A stretch of DNA of 8,546 bases from Chloroflexota bacterium. GTDB taxonomy: Bacteria; Desulfobacterota; Desulfuromonadia; Desulfuromonadales; Geopsychrobacteraceae. Of this stretch, positions 1 to 6,067 are shown one piece after another. Both the position numbers and the translations under genes were made by a program. Position 1 is the first letter of the stretch, and each line of letters starts with the position of its first letter. The DNA is taken from contig JADFVC010000346.1 of the NCBI GenBank assembly GCA_015222355.1, positions 1 to 8,546 on the forward strand, read 5' to 3'. The notes beneath the pieces were generated by a model. It was given only the letters and a program-made list of their open reading frames with translations. It did no database searches and was not told the origin of the DNA.

Positions 1-969
1 AAGAAATTATTTATGTTCCTGTTGGCTTTTGCCGTTGCCGCCGGCGTTGTTCCGGTCAGCCAAGCTGAAGCCCAACAGCGGTTTGTCACCATCGGCACCG
101 GTAGCGTTACCGGTGTTTACTATCCGACCGGTGGGGCGATCTGCCGTCTGGTAAACAAAACCAGAAAAACACATGGCATTCGTTGTTCGGTTGAAAGTAC
201 CGGCGGTTCCATTTACAACCTGAATACCATCAGAGCCGGTGAACTCGACATGGGTGTTGCTCAGTCAGATTGGCAGTATCATGCCTATCACGGCACCAGT
301 AAGTTCAAGGATCAGGGTGCTAACAAAGATCTGCGTGCTGTTTTTTCTATTCATCCCGAGCCCTTCACCGTTGTTGCCCGTGCCGATTCCGGTATCAAGA
401 ACTTTCAGGATCTCAAAGGCAAGCGTGTTAATGTCGGTAACCCAGGTTCCGGTCAGCACGATACCATGGAAGTTGTCATGGACGTTCTGGGTTGGACCAA
501 GGCTGATTTCAAACTCACTTCCGAGTTAAAGGCTGCCGAGCAGTCCACCGCCCTGTGTGACAACAAGGTTGATGCGATCATTTTTGTCGTTGGTCATCCA
601 AACGGTTCCATCAAGGAAGCAACGACTTCCTGTGATTCCGTTATGGTCAATGTCACCGGTCCGGAAGTCGACAAGCTGGTTGCGGACAATGATTACTATC
701 GTTATGCAACAATCCCGGGCGGTATGTATCGTGGTACCGCTACCGACACCAAAACATTCGGTGTGGGTGCAACTTTTGTTTCTTCAGCCAAAGTTCCAGA
801 AGATGTTATCTATAATGTCGTTAAGGCTGTTTTCGAGAATTTTGACGATTTCAAAAAACTTCACCCGGCATTTAGAAACCTGAAGCCGGCAGAAATGATC
901 AAAGACGGTCTTTCCGCTCCCCTGCACGCCGGCGCTGTCAAGTACTACAAAGAAGCAGGTTTGATGTAA
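1..969 (+). CDS. TAXI family TRAP transporter solute-binding protein (5' end cut)
   Basis: This is the periplasmic substrate-binding subunit of a TRAP (tripartite ATP-independent periplasmic) transporter of the TAXI class. It captures a solute, typically an organic acid or amino acid, and delivers it to the membrane subunit encoded next. The first ATG is at 13, but four in-frame codons before it read KKLF. Those two lysines are what a signal-peptide n-region needs, so the true start probably lies upstream of the window. A hydrophobic core (residues 2-16 from that ATG) ends in AEA before QQR, a good signal peptidase I site. The mature protein opens with [18 protein letters not shown], the TAXI-type ligand-binding segment. 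Cysteines 44 and 58, and another pair near 182 and 207, could form periplasmic disulfides. The length of about 320 residues is normal for the family. Family assignment is firm; the substrate is unknown. Confidence 0.93.
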   Translation, partial: KKLFMFLLAFAVAAGVVPVSQAEAQQRFVTIGTGSVTGVYYPTGGAICRLVNKTRKTHGIRCSVESTGGSIYNLNTIRAGELDMGVAQSDWQYHAYHGTSKFKDQGANKDLRAVFSIHPEPFTVVARADSGIKNFQDLKGKRVNVGNPGSGQHDTMEVVMDVLGWTKADFKLTSELKAAEQSTALCDNKVDAIIFVVGHPNGSIKEATTSCDSVMVNVTGPEVDKLVADNDYYRYATIPGGMYRGTATDTKTFGVGATFVSSAKVPEDVIYNVVKAVFENFDDFKKLHPAFRNLKPAEMIKDGLSAPLHAGAVKYYKEAGLM

Positions 970-990
970 TCCTGTGTTGCAATGCTGGGG

Positions 991-1022
991 AAAAATGCAC
1001 CGTTGCGGCGGTGCATTTTTTT
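991..1022 (+). terminator. Intrinsic terminator between binding protein and permease
   Basis: The arms 991-1002 and 1009-1020 are perfect 12-bp inverted repeats around a 6-nt loop (ttgcgg). The GC-rich part is TGCACCG/CGGTGCA. Seven T residues (1016-1022) follow on the + strand, and matching A residues begin the left arm. This is a textbook Rho-independent terminator 21 nt after the binding-protein stop codon. Because the permease follows on the same strand with no convincing promoter between them, it probably works as a partial terminator. That would let the binding protein be made in excess over the membrane subunit. Confidence 0.88.
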
Positions 1023-1056
1023 CCCTGTTGAATCTTTCGGGGATGTAACGGCTATG

Positions 1057-1076
1057 GCCCGTCAAGTCTGACAGGC
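1057..1076. promoter_or_regulatory. Weak imperfect dyad ahead of the permease gene
   Basis: In the 115-nt gap between the terminator and the permease start, GCC-C-GTCA and TGAC-A-GGC form a 20-bp imperfect palindrome around AGTC. It could be an operator or a small leader hairpin, or chance. A loose TTGAAT box lies at 1028-1033, but no good -10 box stands at the right distance, so I do not call a promoter here. Confidence 0.2.
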
Positions 1077-1123
1077 TCCCAGGAAACATTCATCGAATGG
1101 TGTCGATCTCTATTCGTCAAATT

Positions 1124-1129
1124 GAAGGA
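1124..1129 (+). promoter_or_regulatory. Shine-Dalgarno site of the TRAP permease
   Basis: GAAGGA sits 8 nt before the ATG at 1138. It fixes the permease start and shows that the gene has its own strong translation signal. Confidence 0.75.
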
Positions 1130-1137
1130 CTTTTGCC

Positions 1138-3726
1138 ATGACTGAATCCAAAGAGAATATCAAGACGGATGATGAGCTTCAGGAGATGATTGCTGAAACG
1201 GAGGCTGGTGCTCGAAATCCGACCGGTGTATTCCCTAAAAAAATTCTGTTTGCGGTGCCGCTCATCTGGACAATATTTCAGCTCTGGTATGCATCTCCAC
1301 TGCCCTTTCTTTTCAATTTCTTTGTCATCAATGATACCGAGGCACGGGCGATTCACCTGGCTTTTGCGATTTTCCTGTCTTTTACCGCTTTTCCGACCTT
1401 AAAAAAATCCCCGACAAAGTATGTTCCGGCACAGGATTGGGTGCTGGGTCTGATCGGTGCGTTCTGCGCGGCTTATCTCTATCTCTTTTATGAGGCACTC
1501 GCAGATCGTCCCGGTCTGCCGACCCGGATGGATCTGATCGTTTCGGTCATCGGTCTGATTCTGTTGCTTGAAGCGACCCGTCGGGCTTTGGGCCCTCCAC
1601 TTATGGTCGTGGCGGCGGTTTTCATTACCTACACCTTTGGCGGTCAGTATATGCCGGATGTCATTGCCCACAAAGGTGCCAGTCTGGTCAAAGGGATGTC
1701 CCATTACTGGTTGGGAACGGAAGGGGTTTTCGGTGTGGCCCTGGGGGTTTCGACCGGAATGGTTTTCATGTTCGTGCTGTTCGGCGCGATGCTCGAAGCA
1801 GCAGGTGCCGGTAACTATTTTATCCGCACCGCTTTTGCCGCCCTCGGGCACTTGAAAGGTGGCCCGGCAAAAGCGGCAGTTGTCTCTTCCGGTTTGACCG
1901 GCCTGGTTTCCGGATCTTCCATCGCCAACGTGGTCACCACCGGAACCTTCACCATTCCGTTGATGAAGAAAGTCGGCTTCTCACGGGAAAAAGCCGGTGC
2001 GATTGAGGTCGCCTGCTCAACCAATGGTCAGTTGATGCCGCCGGTCATGGGAGCCGCGGCCTTTCTGATGGTGGAATATGTCGGGATTAGCTATATTGAA
2101 GTCATCAAGCATGCTTTCCTTCCCGCGATCATCTCCTATATTGCCCTGGTTTACATCGTGCATCTCGAAGCCTGTAAGATGGGTCTGGAGGGGATGGAAA
2201 AGACCATCACCAGAACAGTTGCGCAACGGCTGCTCTCTTTTATTTTTACCATCCTCTTTTTGATCATTCTCGCTGGAGTGACCTACTACGGATTAGGCTG
2301 GATCAAAGTGGTTGCCGGCGGGGCAACGAACTATATTGTTTCGGTGCTGCTGGCCGTTTCTTACCTGTTTCTTCTTTGGGTTGCTTGTAAGGTTCCCGAA
2401 TTGGAGGCCACCACCGAAATCAAGGAGCTTCCCCATCTCGGACAAACCGCGCAAGCCGGTTATTACTTTCTCTTGCCGGTTGTCGTGCTGATGTGGTGCC
2501 TGGTGGTGGAAAGGCTATCCCCAGCCCTGTCCGCTTTCTGGGCAACGGTGTTGCTGATCGCTATTTTGCTGACTCAGCGGCCGCTGAAAGGTGTCTTCCG
2601 CAAAATGCAGGGCGAAGAGTTCGCCTTCAAAACAGGTTTTATGGACCTGATTAACGGAAGTGTTGCCGGTGCCCGGAACATGATCGGTATCGGTGTCGCA
2701 ACGGCCGCCGCAGGGATCATCGTCGGGACCGTGACTCTGACCGGTATCGGTCTGGTCATGACCGAATTCGTCGAGTTCATTTCCGGTGGCAATCTGATGC
2801 TGATCCTGCTGTTTACGGCAATTATCAGCTTGATCCTCGGCATGGGCTTGCCGACCACGGCCAACTACATTGTTGTGTCAACCTTGATGGCCCCGGTTAT
2901 TGTCAATCTGGCTGCCCAGAGCGGCCTGATCGTCCCGCTGATCGCCGCTCATCTGTTCGTCTTCTATTTTGGCATTCTCGCCGATGATACCCCGCCGGTC
3001 GGGCTGGCAGCTTTTGCGGCCGCCGGAATATCCGGTGGTGATCCAATCAAGACAGGTATTCAGGGCTTTATCTACGATATCCGGACAGCGGTATTGCCGT
3101 TTATGTTTATCTTCAATACCAAGATACTGATGATCGGGATAGCTCATTGGTATGATATGATCATCGTGATTGTCGCAGCGATCTTTGCCATGCTTGCCTT
3201 TGCGGCAGGGACGCAGGGATATTTCCTGGTCAAAAGCCGGATCTGGGAGACTGCGGCCCTGCTGCTGGTTGCACTGCTTCTGTTTCGACCCGGCATCGTC
3301 TGGGACAAATTTTACCCACCTCTTCACGAAGAGCCTCCAGCCCAACTTGAGACCTGGGTTGGTGATATGGAACCCGGTTCCTCGCTCAGGTTAATGCTCA
3401 AGGGCGAGAAGTTGAGCGGAAAACCATTTACCAAGACAATCATGTTGACGATCGGGGATGAATCGACCGGTGCCGAGAAGTTGGCTGGAGTTGGTTTCGA
3501 AACTCGTGAAGAAGATGGCCGGATCTTCATCGATAATGTTCTTTTCTCCAGTGCTGCGGAGAAGGCCGGGATCGATTTCGATCAGGAAATCCTGAATATC
3601 CAGGTTCCCACCCATCGGCTGCCGAAAGAATTGATGTATTTTCCGGCAGCAGCCATCTATGGCTTGGTGTGGCTGATTCAATCTCGTAGAAGAAAAAAAC
3701 AACACCCTGTTGCTGTTGCCACGTAA
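1138..3726 (+). CDS. TRAP transporter fused permease (4TM/12TM type, DUF3394 C-terminus)
   Basis: This is the inner-membrane subunit of the TRAP transporter, with the small (DctQ-like) and large (DctM-like) membrane subunits fused, as is usual for TAXI systems. It should drive solute import with an ion gradient. The N-terminus (about 1-35) is charged and cytosolic, followed by many hydrophobic helices. Two related DctM-type signature segments are visible. One is around 252-309 (GLTGLVSGSSIANVVTTG, then NGQLMPPVMGAAAF from 296). The other is around 568-640 (GMGLPTTANYIVVSTLMAP, then ADDTPPVGLAAFAAAG from 615). After about residue 700 a DUF3394-like extension begins: one helix, a roughly 115-residue soluble stretch, a last helix near 833-849 and a basic tail (RRRKK). 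Residues 803-823 resemble part of a PDZ fold. At 862 residues it is long but normal for fused permeases with this extension. A good SD site supports the start. Confidence 0.93.
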   Translation: MTESKENIKTDDELQEMIAETEAGARNPTGVFPKKILFAVPLIWTIFQLWYASPLPFLFNFFVINDTEARAIHLAFAIFLSFTAFPTLKKSPTKYVPAQDWVLGLIGAFCAAYLYLFYEALADRPGLPTRMDLIVSVIGLILLLEATRRALGPPLMVVAAVFITYTFGGQYMPDVIAHKGASLVKGMSHYWLGTEGVFGVALGVSTGMVFMFVLFGAMLEAAGAGNYFIRTAFAALGHLKGGPAKAAVVSSGLTGLVSGSSIANVVTTGTFTIPLMKKVGFSREKAGAIEVACSTNGQLMPPVMGAAAFLMVEYVGISYIEVIKHAFLPAIISYIALVYIVHLEACKMGLEGMEKTITRTVAQRLLSFIFTILFLIILAGVTYYGLGWIKVVAGGATNYIVSVLLAVSYLFLLWVACKVPELEATTEIKELPHLGQTAQAGYYFLLPVVVLMWCLVVERLSPALSAFWATVLLIAILLTQRPLKGVFRKMQGEEFAFKTGFMDLINGSVAGARNMIGIGVATAAAGIIVGTVTLTGIGLVMTEFVEFISGGNLMLILLFTAIISLILGMGLPTTANYIVVSTLMAPVIVNLAAQSGLIVPLIAAHLFVFYFGILADDTPPVGLAAFAAAGISGGDPIKTGIQGFIYDIRTAVLPFMFIFNTKILMIGIAHWYDMIIVIVAAIFAMLAFAAGTQGYFLVKSRIWETAALLLVALLLFRPGIVWDKFYPPLHEEPPAQLETWVGDMEPGSSLRLMLKGEKLSGKPFTKTIMLTIGDESTGAEKLAGVGFETREEDGRIFIDNVLFSSAAEKAGIDFDQEILNIQVPTHRLPKELMYFPAAAIYGLVWLIQSRRRKKQHPVAVAT

Positions 3727-3743
3727 TCAATTTGATCTGTGAA

Positions 3744-3792
3744 AAACCACCTTCACCCTTTAAGAATACCACTTAAAGGGTGAAGGTGGTTT
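3744..3792. terminator. Perfect 21-bp hairpin between permease and usp
   Basis: Arms 3744-3764 and 3772-3792 are exact reverse complements around a 7-nt loop (aatacca). The stem starts 17 nt after the permease stop. On the + strand only TTT and then CACTT follow, so the U-tract is poor. Read on the minus strand the stem is followed by TTTTT, although no minus-strand gene lies nearby. It may be a leaky terminator, an RNase processing or stabilising element that separates permease and usp messages, or a degenerate bidirectional terminator. Confidence 0.6.
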
Positions 3793-3814
3793 CACTTAAG
3801 GAATTGACGAAAAA

Positions 3815-3820
3815 AGGAGG
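3815..3820 (+). promoter_or_regulatory. Strong Shine-Dalgarno site of usp
   Basis: AGGAGG, preceded by an A-run, lies 5 nt before the ATG at 3826. It is among the strongest SD sites in the window and predicts efficient translation of the stress protein. Confidence 0.8.
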
Positions 3821-3825
3821 CCGCT

Positions 3826-4320
3826 ATGAGTATAAAAATTGAAAAGATTCTTGTTGCCAAAGATTTGAGCAAAGAGTCCTCTAACGTTATTCGCTATGCT
3901 TTGGAATTGGCTTGTAAATTTCACGCGCAGGTACATGTACTGCACGTCATGCCGACGGTCGATTCTTCAGTGTTGAATATGGTGGCCCTGACCATGGGGG
4001 CGGATAAGTTGGCAAAATTAAATGCGGAAAACGAAGCAGAACTGGCCCAAAAAACGCGTGAGCAGTTGCATAGCATTATTCAGAAAGAAACTGAATTGAT
4101 GGAGGAGGAAATTGTTCATTCTCCGAAGGTTGAGGTTCATCATGGTGACGCGGCGCCGATGATTTTGAGTGTAGCTGATCGCCTGGATGTCGATATGATC
4201 GTTCTCGGCAGTCACAGCAAGGGGAAGTTGCATTACGCGTTCCTTGGCAGTGTCGCCGAAAAAATTCTACGTAAAACGCATCGGACCGTTGTTATTGTTC
4301 CTCCCGCAATCGGTAGTTAG
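3826..4320 (+). CDS. UspA-family universal stress protein
   Basis: This is a single-domain, cytosolic universal stress protein of 164 residues with the Rossmann-like UspA fold. The N-terminal strand KILVAKDLS carries the conserved Asp (D13). The middle is a charged helical insertion (about 65-97), and the end holds the nucleotide-binding loop GSHSKGKLHYAFLGS (128-142) followed by VAEKILRKTHRTVVIVPP. ATP-binding Usp proteins have the pattern G-2x-G-9x-G-(S/T). Here G128, G141 and S142 are present, but the second glycine is S131, so ATP binding is plausible but not assured. It follows the TRAP permease on the same strand with a large hairpin between them. Usp genes beside TRAP transporters are known: TeaD binds ATP and modulates the ectoine transporter TeaABC. 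A similar role here is an inference; a general stress role is the alternative. Confidence 0.92.
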   Translation: MSIKIEKILVAKDLSKESSNVIRYALELACKFHAQVHVLHVMPTVDSSVLNMVALTMGADKLAKLNAENEAELAQKTREQLHSIIQKETELMEEEIVHSPKVEVHHGDAAPMILSVADRLDVDMIVLGSHSKGKLHYAFLGSVAEKILRKTHRTVVIVPPAIGS

Positions 4321-4321
4321 T

Positions 4322-4354
4322 TCGTCTTCATCCGGAAACTCCGGATGAAGACGA
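4322..4354 (+). terminator. 15-bp hairpin just after usp
   Basis: Arms 4322-4336 and 4340-4354 are perfectly complementary around a 3-nt loop (aac), starting one base after the usp stop codon. The following bases (TGAAGTTTCC) give no U-run, so it is not a classical intrinsic terminator. It still probably defines or protects the 3' end of the usp message, or forms one side of a convergent 3' region with the pseudopilin gene. Confidence 0.55.
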
Positions 4355-4525
4355 TGAAGTTTCCATATGGGAAACGAGCAATTTTTCGAGAGATCAAGAA
4401 AATCAAGCGGTTACGCGGAGGCGTACATCGGTACGCCGCACATTGCCCTTTTCGGCTACCCGTAAGGGAGCGGCGAAGCGTTGGCAGGGGGCCTGCAGGC
4501 CCGGCTATTGAGCTCCGTCAGCCTC
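4355..4525. other. Structure-rich intergenic segment, no convincing gene
   Basis: This 171-nt stretch lies between the convergent 3' ends of usp and the pseudopilin gene. It holds several short inverted repeats: GTTTCC/GGAAAC (4359-4364 and 4370-4375), GGCGTAC/GTACGCC around ATCG (4420-4426 and 4431-4437), CCCTT/AAGGG (4446-4450 and 4464-4468) and the palindrome GGGCCTGCAGGCCC (4489-4502). A reading frame from the ATG at 4345 covers it, but it lacks a ribosome site, encodes an unusually Arg/Lys-rich peptide and runs into the pseudopilin gene on the other strand. The segment could be a non-coding RNA, a dispersed repeat copy or gene debris; I cannot decide between them. Confidence 0.35.
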
Positions 4526-5092
4526 CTAGTTGTTCGTTCCCGGCCTAGACACCGGACTTCCAGAGAAGGGGGACTCCAACACACCCTGGTGCCTGGGCGT
4601 CGAGCTTTTCGGCACGGATTTTTTCACCACCTTGGGATCAAAGATAAACTGCCATTCGTTGTAGCGGGTCTTGTCGGAAAAATTCTTGTTTTTCTCAGAA
4701 AAGTTATTCTTCTTAAACGGCTCCAGTTCACTGCTGCTTTTCACCCCCTGAATCCGTCCCACCGGATCCTTGATCAGCACCCAGTCTTTACCCGTTATCG
4801 GATCCGGATAAAGTTTGCGTAAGTGTCGAACTGTGGCAACCGAGCGTGGGTCTTTCGTCAGGTTTTTCAGGGCGGACGGAAGCACCGCCCGGGCACCGGC
4901 TCGGGAGGTTAGATAATAGGACTCAATTGCCCGACGATACTGATCCCCACGCCAGAGCAGTTCCTGCTCCTTGGCGCGCTGCACGATAGTCTTCCAGGTG
5001 GCTCCGGCAATCCCCGACAGCAAGCCAAGGATGGTTACAGCAATCAACACCGACATGAGAGCGGCACCATTTTTTGTTTGTAGATATTTCAT
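4526..5092 (-). CDS. Type II secretion-type pseudopilin (orphan)
   Basis: This is a pseudopilin-like protein of 188 residues, expected to be cleaved by prepilin peptidase and to sit in the inner membrane or in a short pseudopilus. From the ATG at 5092 the leader is MKYLQTKNG, then a hydrophobic helix (AALMSVLIAVTILGLLSGIAG). Cleavage is expected after G9. The +5 residue is Ser14 instead of the usual Glu, a feature of some minor pseudopilins. The globular part contains YPDPITGKDWVLIKDPVGRI and, later, YNEWQFIFDP, both typical of PulG-like proteins. The tail is Ser/Pro-rich. An in-frame ATG at 5155 would add 21 residues, but those codons overlap likely promoter/operator DNA and would make an over-long leader, so I prefer 5092. 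Neither start has a good SD site. No other secretion genes are in view, so its partner machinery must be elsewhere. Confidence 0.82.
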   Translation of the reverse strand: MKYLQTKNGAALMSVLIAVTILGLLSGIAGATWKTIVQRAKEQELLWRGDQYRRAIESYYLTSRAGARAVLPSALKNLTKDPRSVATVRHLRKLYPDPITGKDWVLIKDPVGRIQGVKSSSELEPFKKNNFSEKNKNFSDKTRYNEWQFIFDPKVVKKSVPKSSTPRHQGVLESPFSGSPVSRPGTNN

Positions 5093-5122
5093 CGCAAGTC
5101 GACTGAAAGCTGGGTAAAAATA

Positions 5123-5145
5123 TGTAAAATTACACTCCCTGTAAT
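5123..5145. promoter_or_regulatory. Overlapping TGTAA/TTACA dyads, operator-like
   Basis: Three half-sites follow each other: TGTAA (5123-5127), TTACA (5130-5134) and TGTAAT (5140-5145). The first two make an inverted repeat with a 2-nt centre. The second and third make ATTACA-5 nt-TGTAAT, a perfect 6-bp dyad. They lie 31-53 nt upstream of the chosen pseudopilin start. On the minus strand, TATTTT just beyond them could be a -10 box with TTACAG 16 nt earlier as a poor -35. The arrangement suits a dimeric transcription factor controlling the pseudopilin gene and possibly the divergent ttcA. Confidence 0.4.
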
Positions 5146-5209
5146 GGTTCCCCATCTACAGATTTTCTTCAAGTTATTTACCAAGAATACGGATTCTTTT
5201 CCAGGGCAG

Positions 5210-5283
5210 CCTCCCGGATGTCCCGGCAGAATCTTGCCTTTTTAAGCGGATTCATTTACTAATGCCAGTTCACATCCGGGAGG
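5210..5283 (+). promoter_or_regulatory. ttcA leader with possible SD-sequestering hairpin
   Basis: CCTCCCGGATGT (5210-5221) is the exact reverse complement of ACATCCGGGAGG (5272-5283), which overlaps the ribosome-binding region of ttcA. The 50-nt loop contains a small GGCA/TGCC hairpin followed by five T (5225-5243). If the long stem forms in the mRNA it would hide the GGAGG part of the ribosome site. This suggests a translational switch in the 5' leader, though the ligand or trigger, if any, is unknown. Confidence 0.5.
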
Positions 5284-5288
5284 AAGGA
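5281..5288 (+). promoter_or_regulatory. Shine-Dalgarno site selecting the GTG start of ttcA
   Basis: AGGAAGGA ends 4 nt before the GTG at 5293. It decides the start, because no in-frame ATG lies nearby and the protein aligns with the family from this codon. Confidence 0.7.
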
Positions 5289-5292
5289 TCAA

Positions 5293-6045
5293 GTGGCAGA
5301 CCTTTTTCAACACATCAAAAGACTGACCGGCAAAGCGATCGGGGATTTCCAACTGATTGAAGATGGTGACCGGATCGCGGCCGGGGTCTCAGGGGGGAAG
5401 GATTCCTACACCCTGTTGCAGGTTCTGGAGGCTTTGCGCCGAAAAGCCCCGGTCAGGTTCGATCTGATTGCGGTCAACGTCGATTCGGGGTTTTCCGGCT
5501 ATCGCAAGGAATTGATCGAACAGTATCTGCAGGAGCATCGGTTCCCTTACCGGATGGCCTCTGCGGATTGTGACCGGATCATCAAAGAGAAACGCCGCCC
5601 CGGTTCATCCTATTGTGCTTTCTGTGCCCGCCTGCGTCGCGGTATTCTTTACACTCAGGCAACAGAGCTGGACTGTAACAAGGTTGCCCTGGGACATCAT
5701 CTGGATGACTTTATCGAAACCCTGCTGCTTAACCAATTTTATGCGGGCACCCTGGCGGCAATGAGCCCCAAGCTCCTTGCGGATAACGGCAAGCAGACTG
5801 TCATTCGACCACTGGTCTATGTTGAAGAGTCCGATATCACTGAATACAGCAGCGTGGCAAACTACCCGATCGTCTGCTGCGCCTGCCCGGTCGCCGGGGA
5901 TGAAGATCAGCAGCGGCAAAGAATGAAACAGCTGATCAAGCAACTTTCCGGGGAAATTCCACAGATCCGTAACAGTATGATCAGTGCACTGGGGAATGTT
6001 CATCCCCGGCATCTGCTCGATCAACAGTTGCAGAAGCGGGGGTAA
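5293..6045 (+). CDS. ttcA: tRNA 2-thiocytidine(32) synthetase TtcA
   Basis: TtcA thiolates cytidine 32 in the anticodon loop of certain tRNAs. It adenylates the base and transfers sulfur in an iron-sulfur-dependent reaction in the cytoplasm. The 250-residue protein begins at GTG. It has the PP-loop SGGKDS at 33-38, preceded by IEDGDRIAAGV, the first Cys pair CAFC at 108-111 followed by ARLRRGILY, and GHHLDDFIETLLLN at 134-147. It also has MSPKLLADNGKQTVIRPL (157-174) and a third Cys site, CCACP, at 195-199. E. coli TtcA uses a CxxC pair and one later Cys to hold a [4Fe-4S] cluster; here 195, 196 or 198 could be the third ligand. At 250 residues it is shorter than the enterobacterial enzyme. 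The gene is divergent from the pseudopilin and ends 22 nt from the convergent receiver/J-domain gene. Other TtcA/TtuA-family thiolases are the alternative. Confidence 0.88.
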   Translation: MADLFQHIKRLTGKAIGDFQLIEDGDRIAAGVSGGKDSYTLLQVLEALRRKAPVRFDLIAVNVDSGFSGYRKELIEQYLQEHRFPYRMASADCDRIIKEKRRPGSSYCAFCARLRRGILYTQATELDCNKVALGHHLDDFIETLLLNQFYAGTLAAMSPKLLADNGKQTVIRPLVYVEESDITEYSSVANYPIVCCACPVAGDEDQQRQRMKQLIKQLSGEIPQIRNSMISALGNVHPRHLLDQQLQKRG

Positions 6046-6067
6046 CGGGTTCTGATTTAAACCAGGG

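Noticed and set aside
1399..1851. Long minus-strand reading frame opposite the TRAP permease
   Set aside because: It is a shadow of the strongly supported permease frame; its peptide has no domain signature.
3804..3836. TTGACG and TATAAA boxes as a usp promoter
   Set aside because: The spacing is 21 nt, and TATAAA lies inside the coding region downstream of the start codon.
4355..4525. Cyclic-dinucleotide (GEMM) riboswitch in the intergenic segment
   Set aside because: The GEMM core sequence is not visible, and the segment lies downstream, not upstream, of both neighbouring genes.
4345..4548. Plus-strand reading frame of 67 codons encoding a very basic peptide
   Set aside because: No ribosome site, starts inside the usp hairpin, overlaps the pseudopilin end on the other strand, and its composition looks like translated structured DNA. 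Kept only as a hint in the intergenic finding.
4481..4822. Plus-strand reading frame antisense to the pseudopilin gene
   Set aside because: The minus-strand frame has a clear prepilin signature; the opposite frame shows no recognisable domain or start signal.
5093..5155. Longer pseudopilin start at 5155
   Set aside because: It adds 21 residues that make an atypically long leader and overlap the operator-like dyads; no good ribosome site is seen.
5225..5243. GGCA/TGCC hairpin with T5 as a terminator in the ttcA leader
   Set aside because: A 4-bp stem is too weak to call as an independent terminator; noted only as part of the leader.
6046..6067. GGTT/AACC repeat between convergent ttcA and the receiver gene as a bidirectional terminator
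   Set aside because: Only a 4-bp arm with no clear T-tract on either strand.
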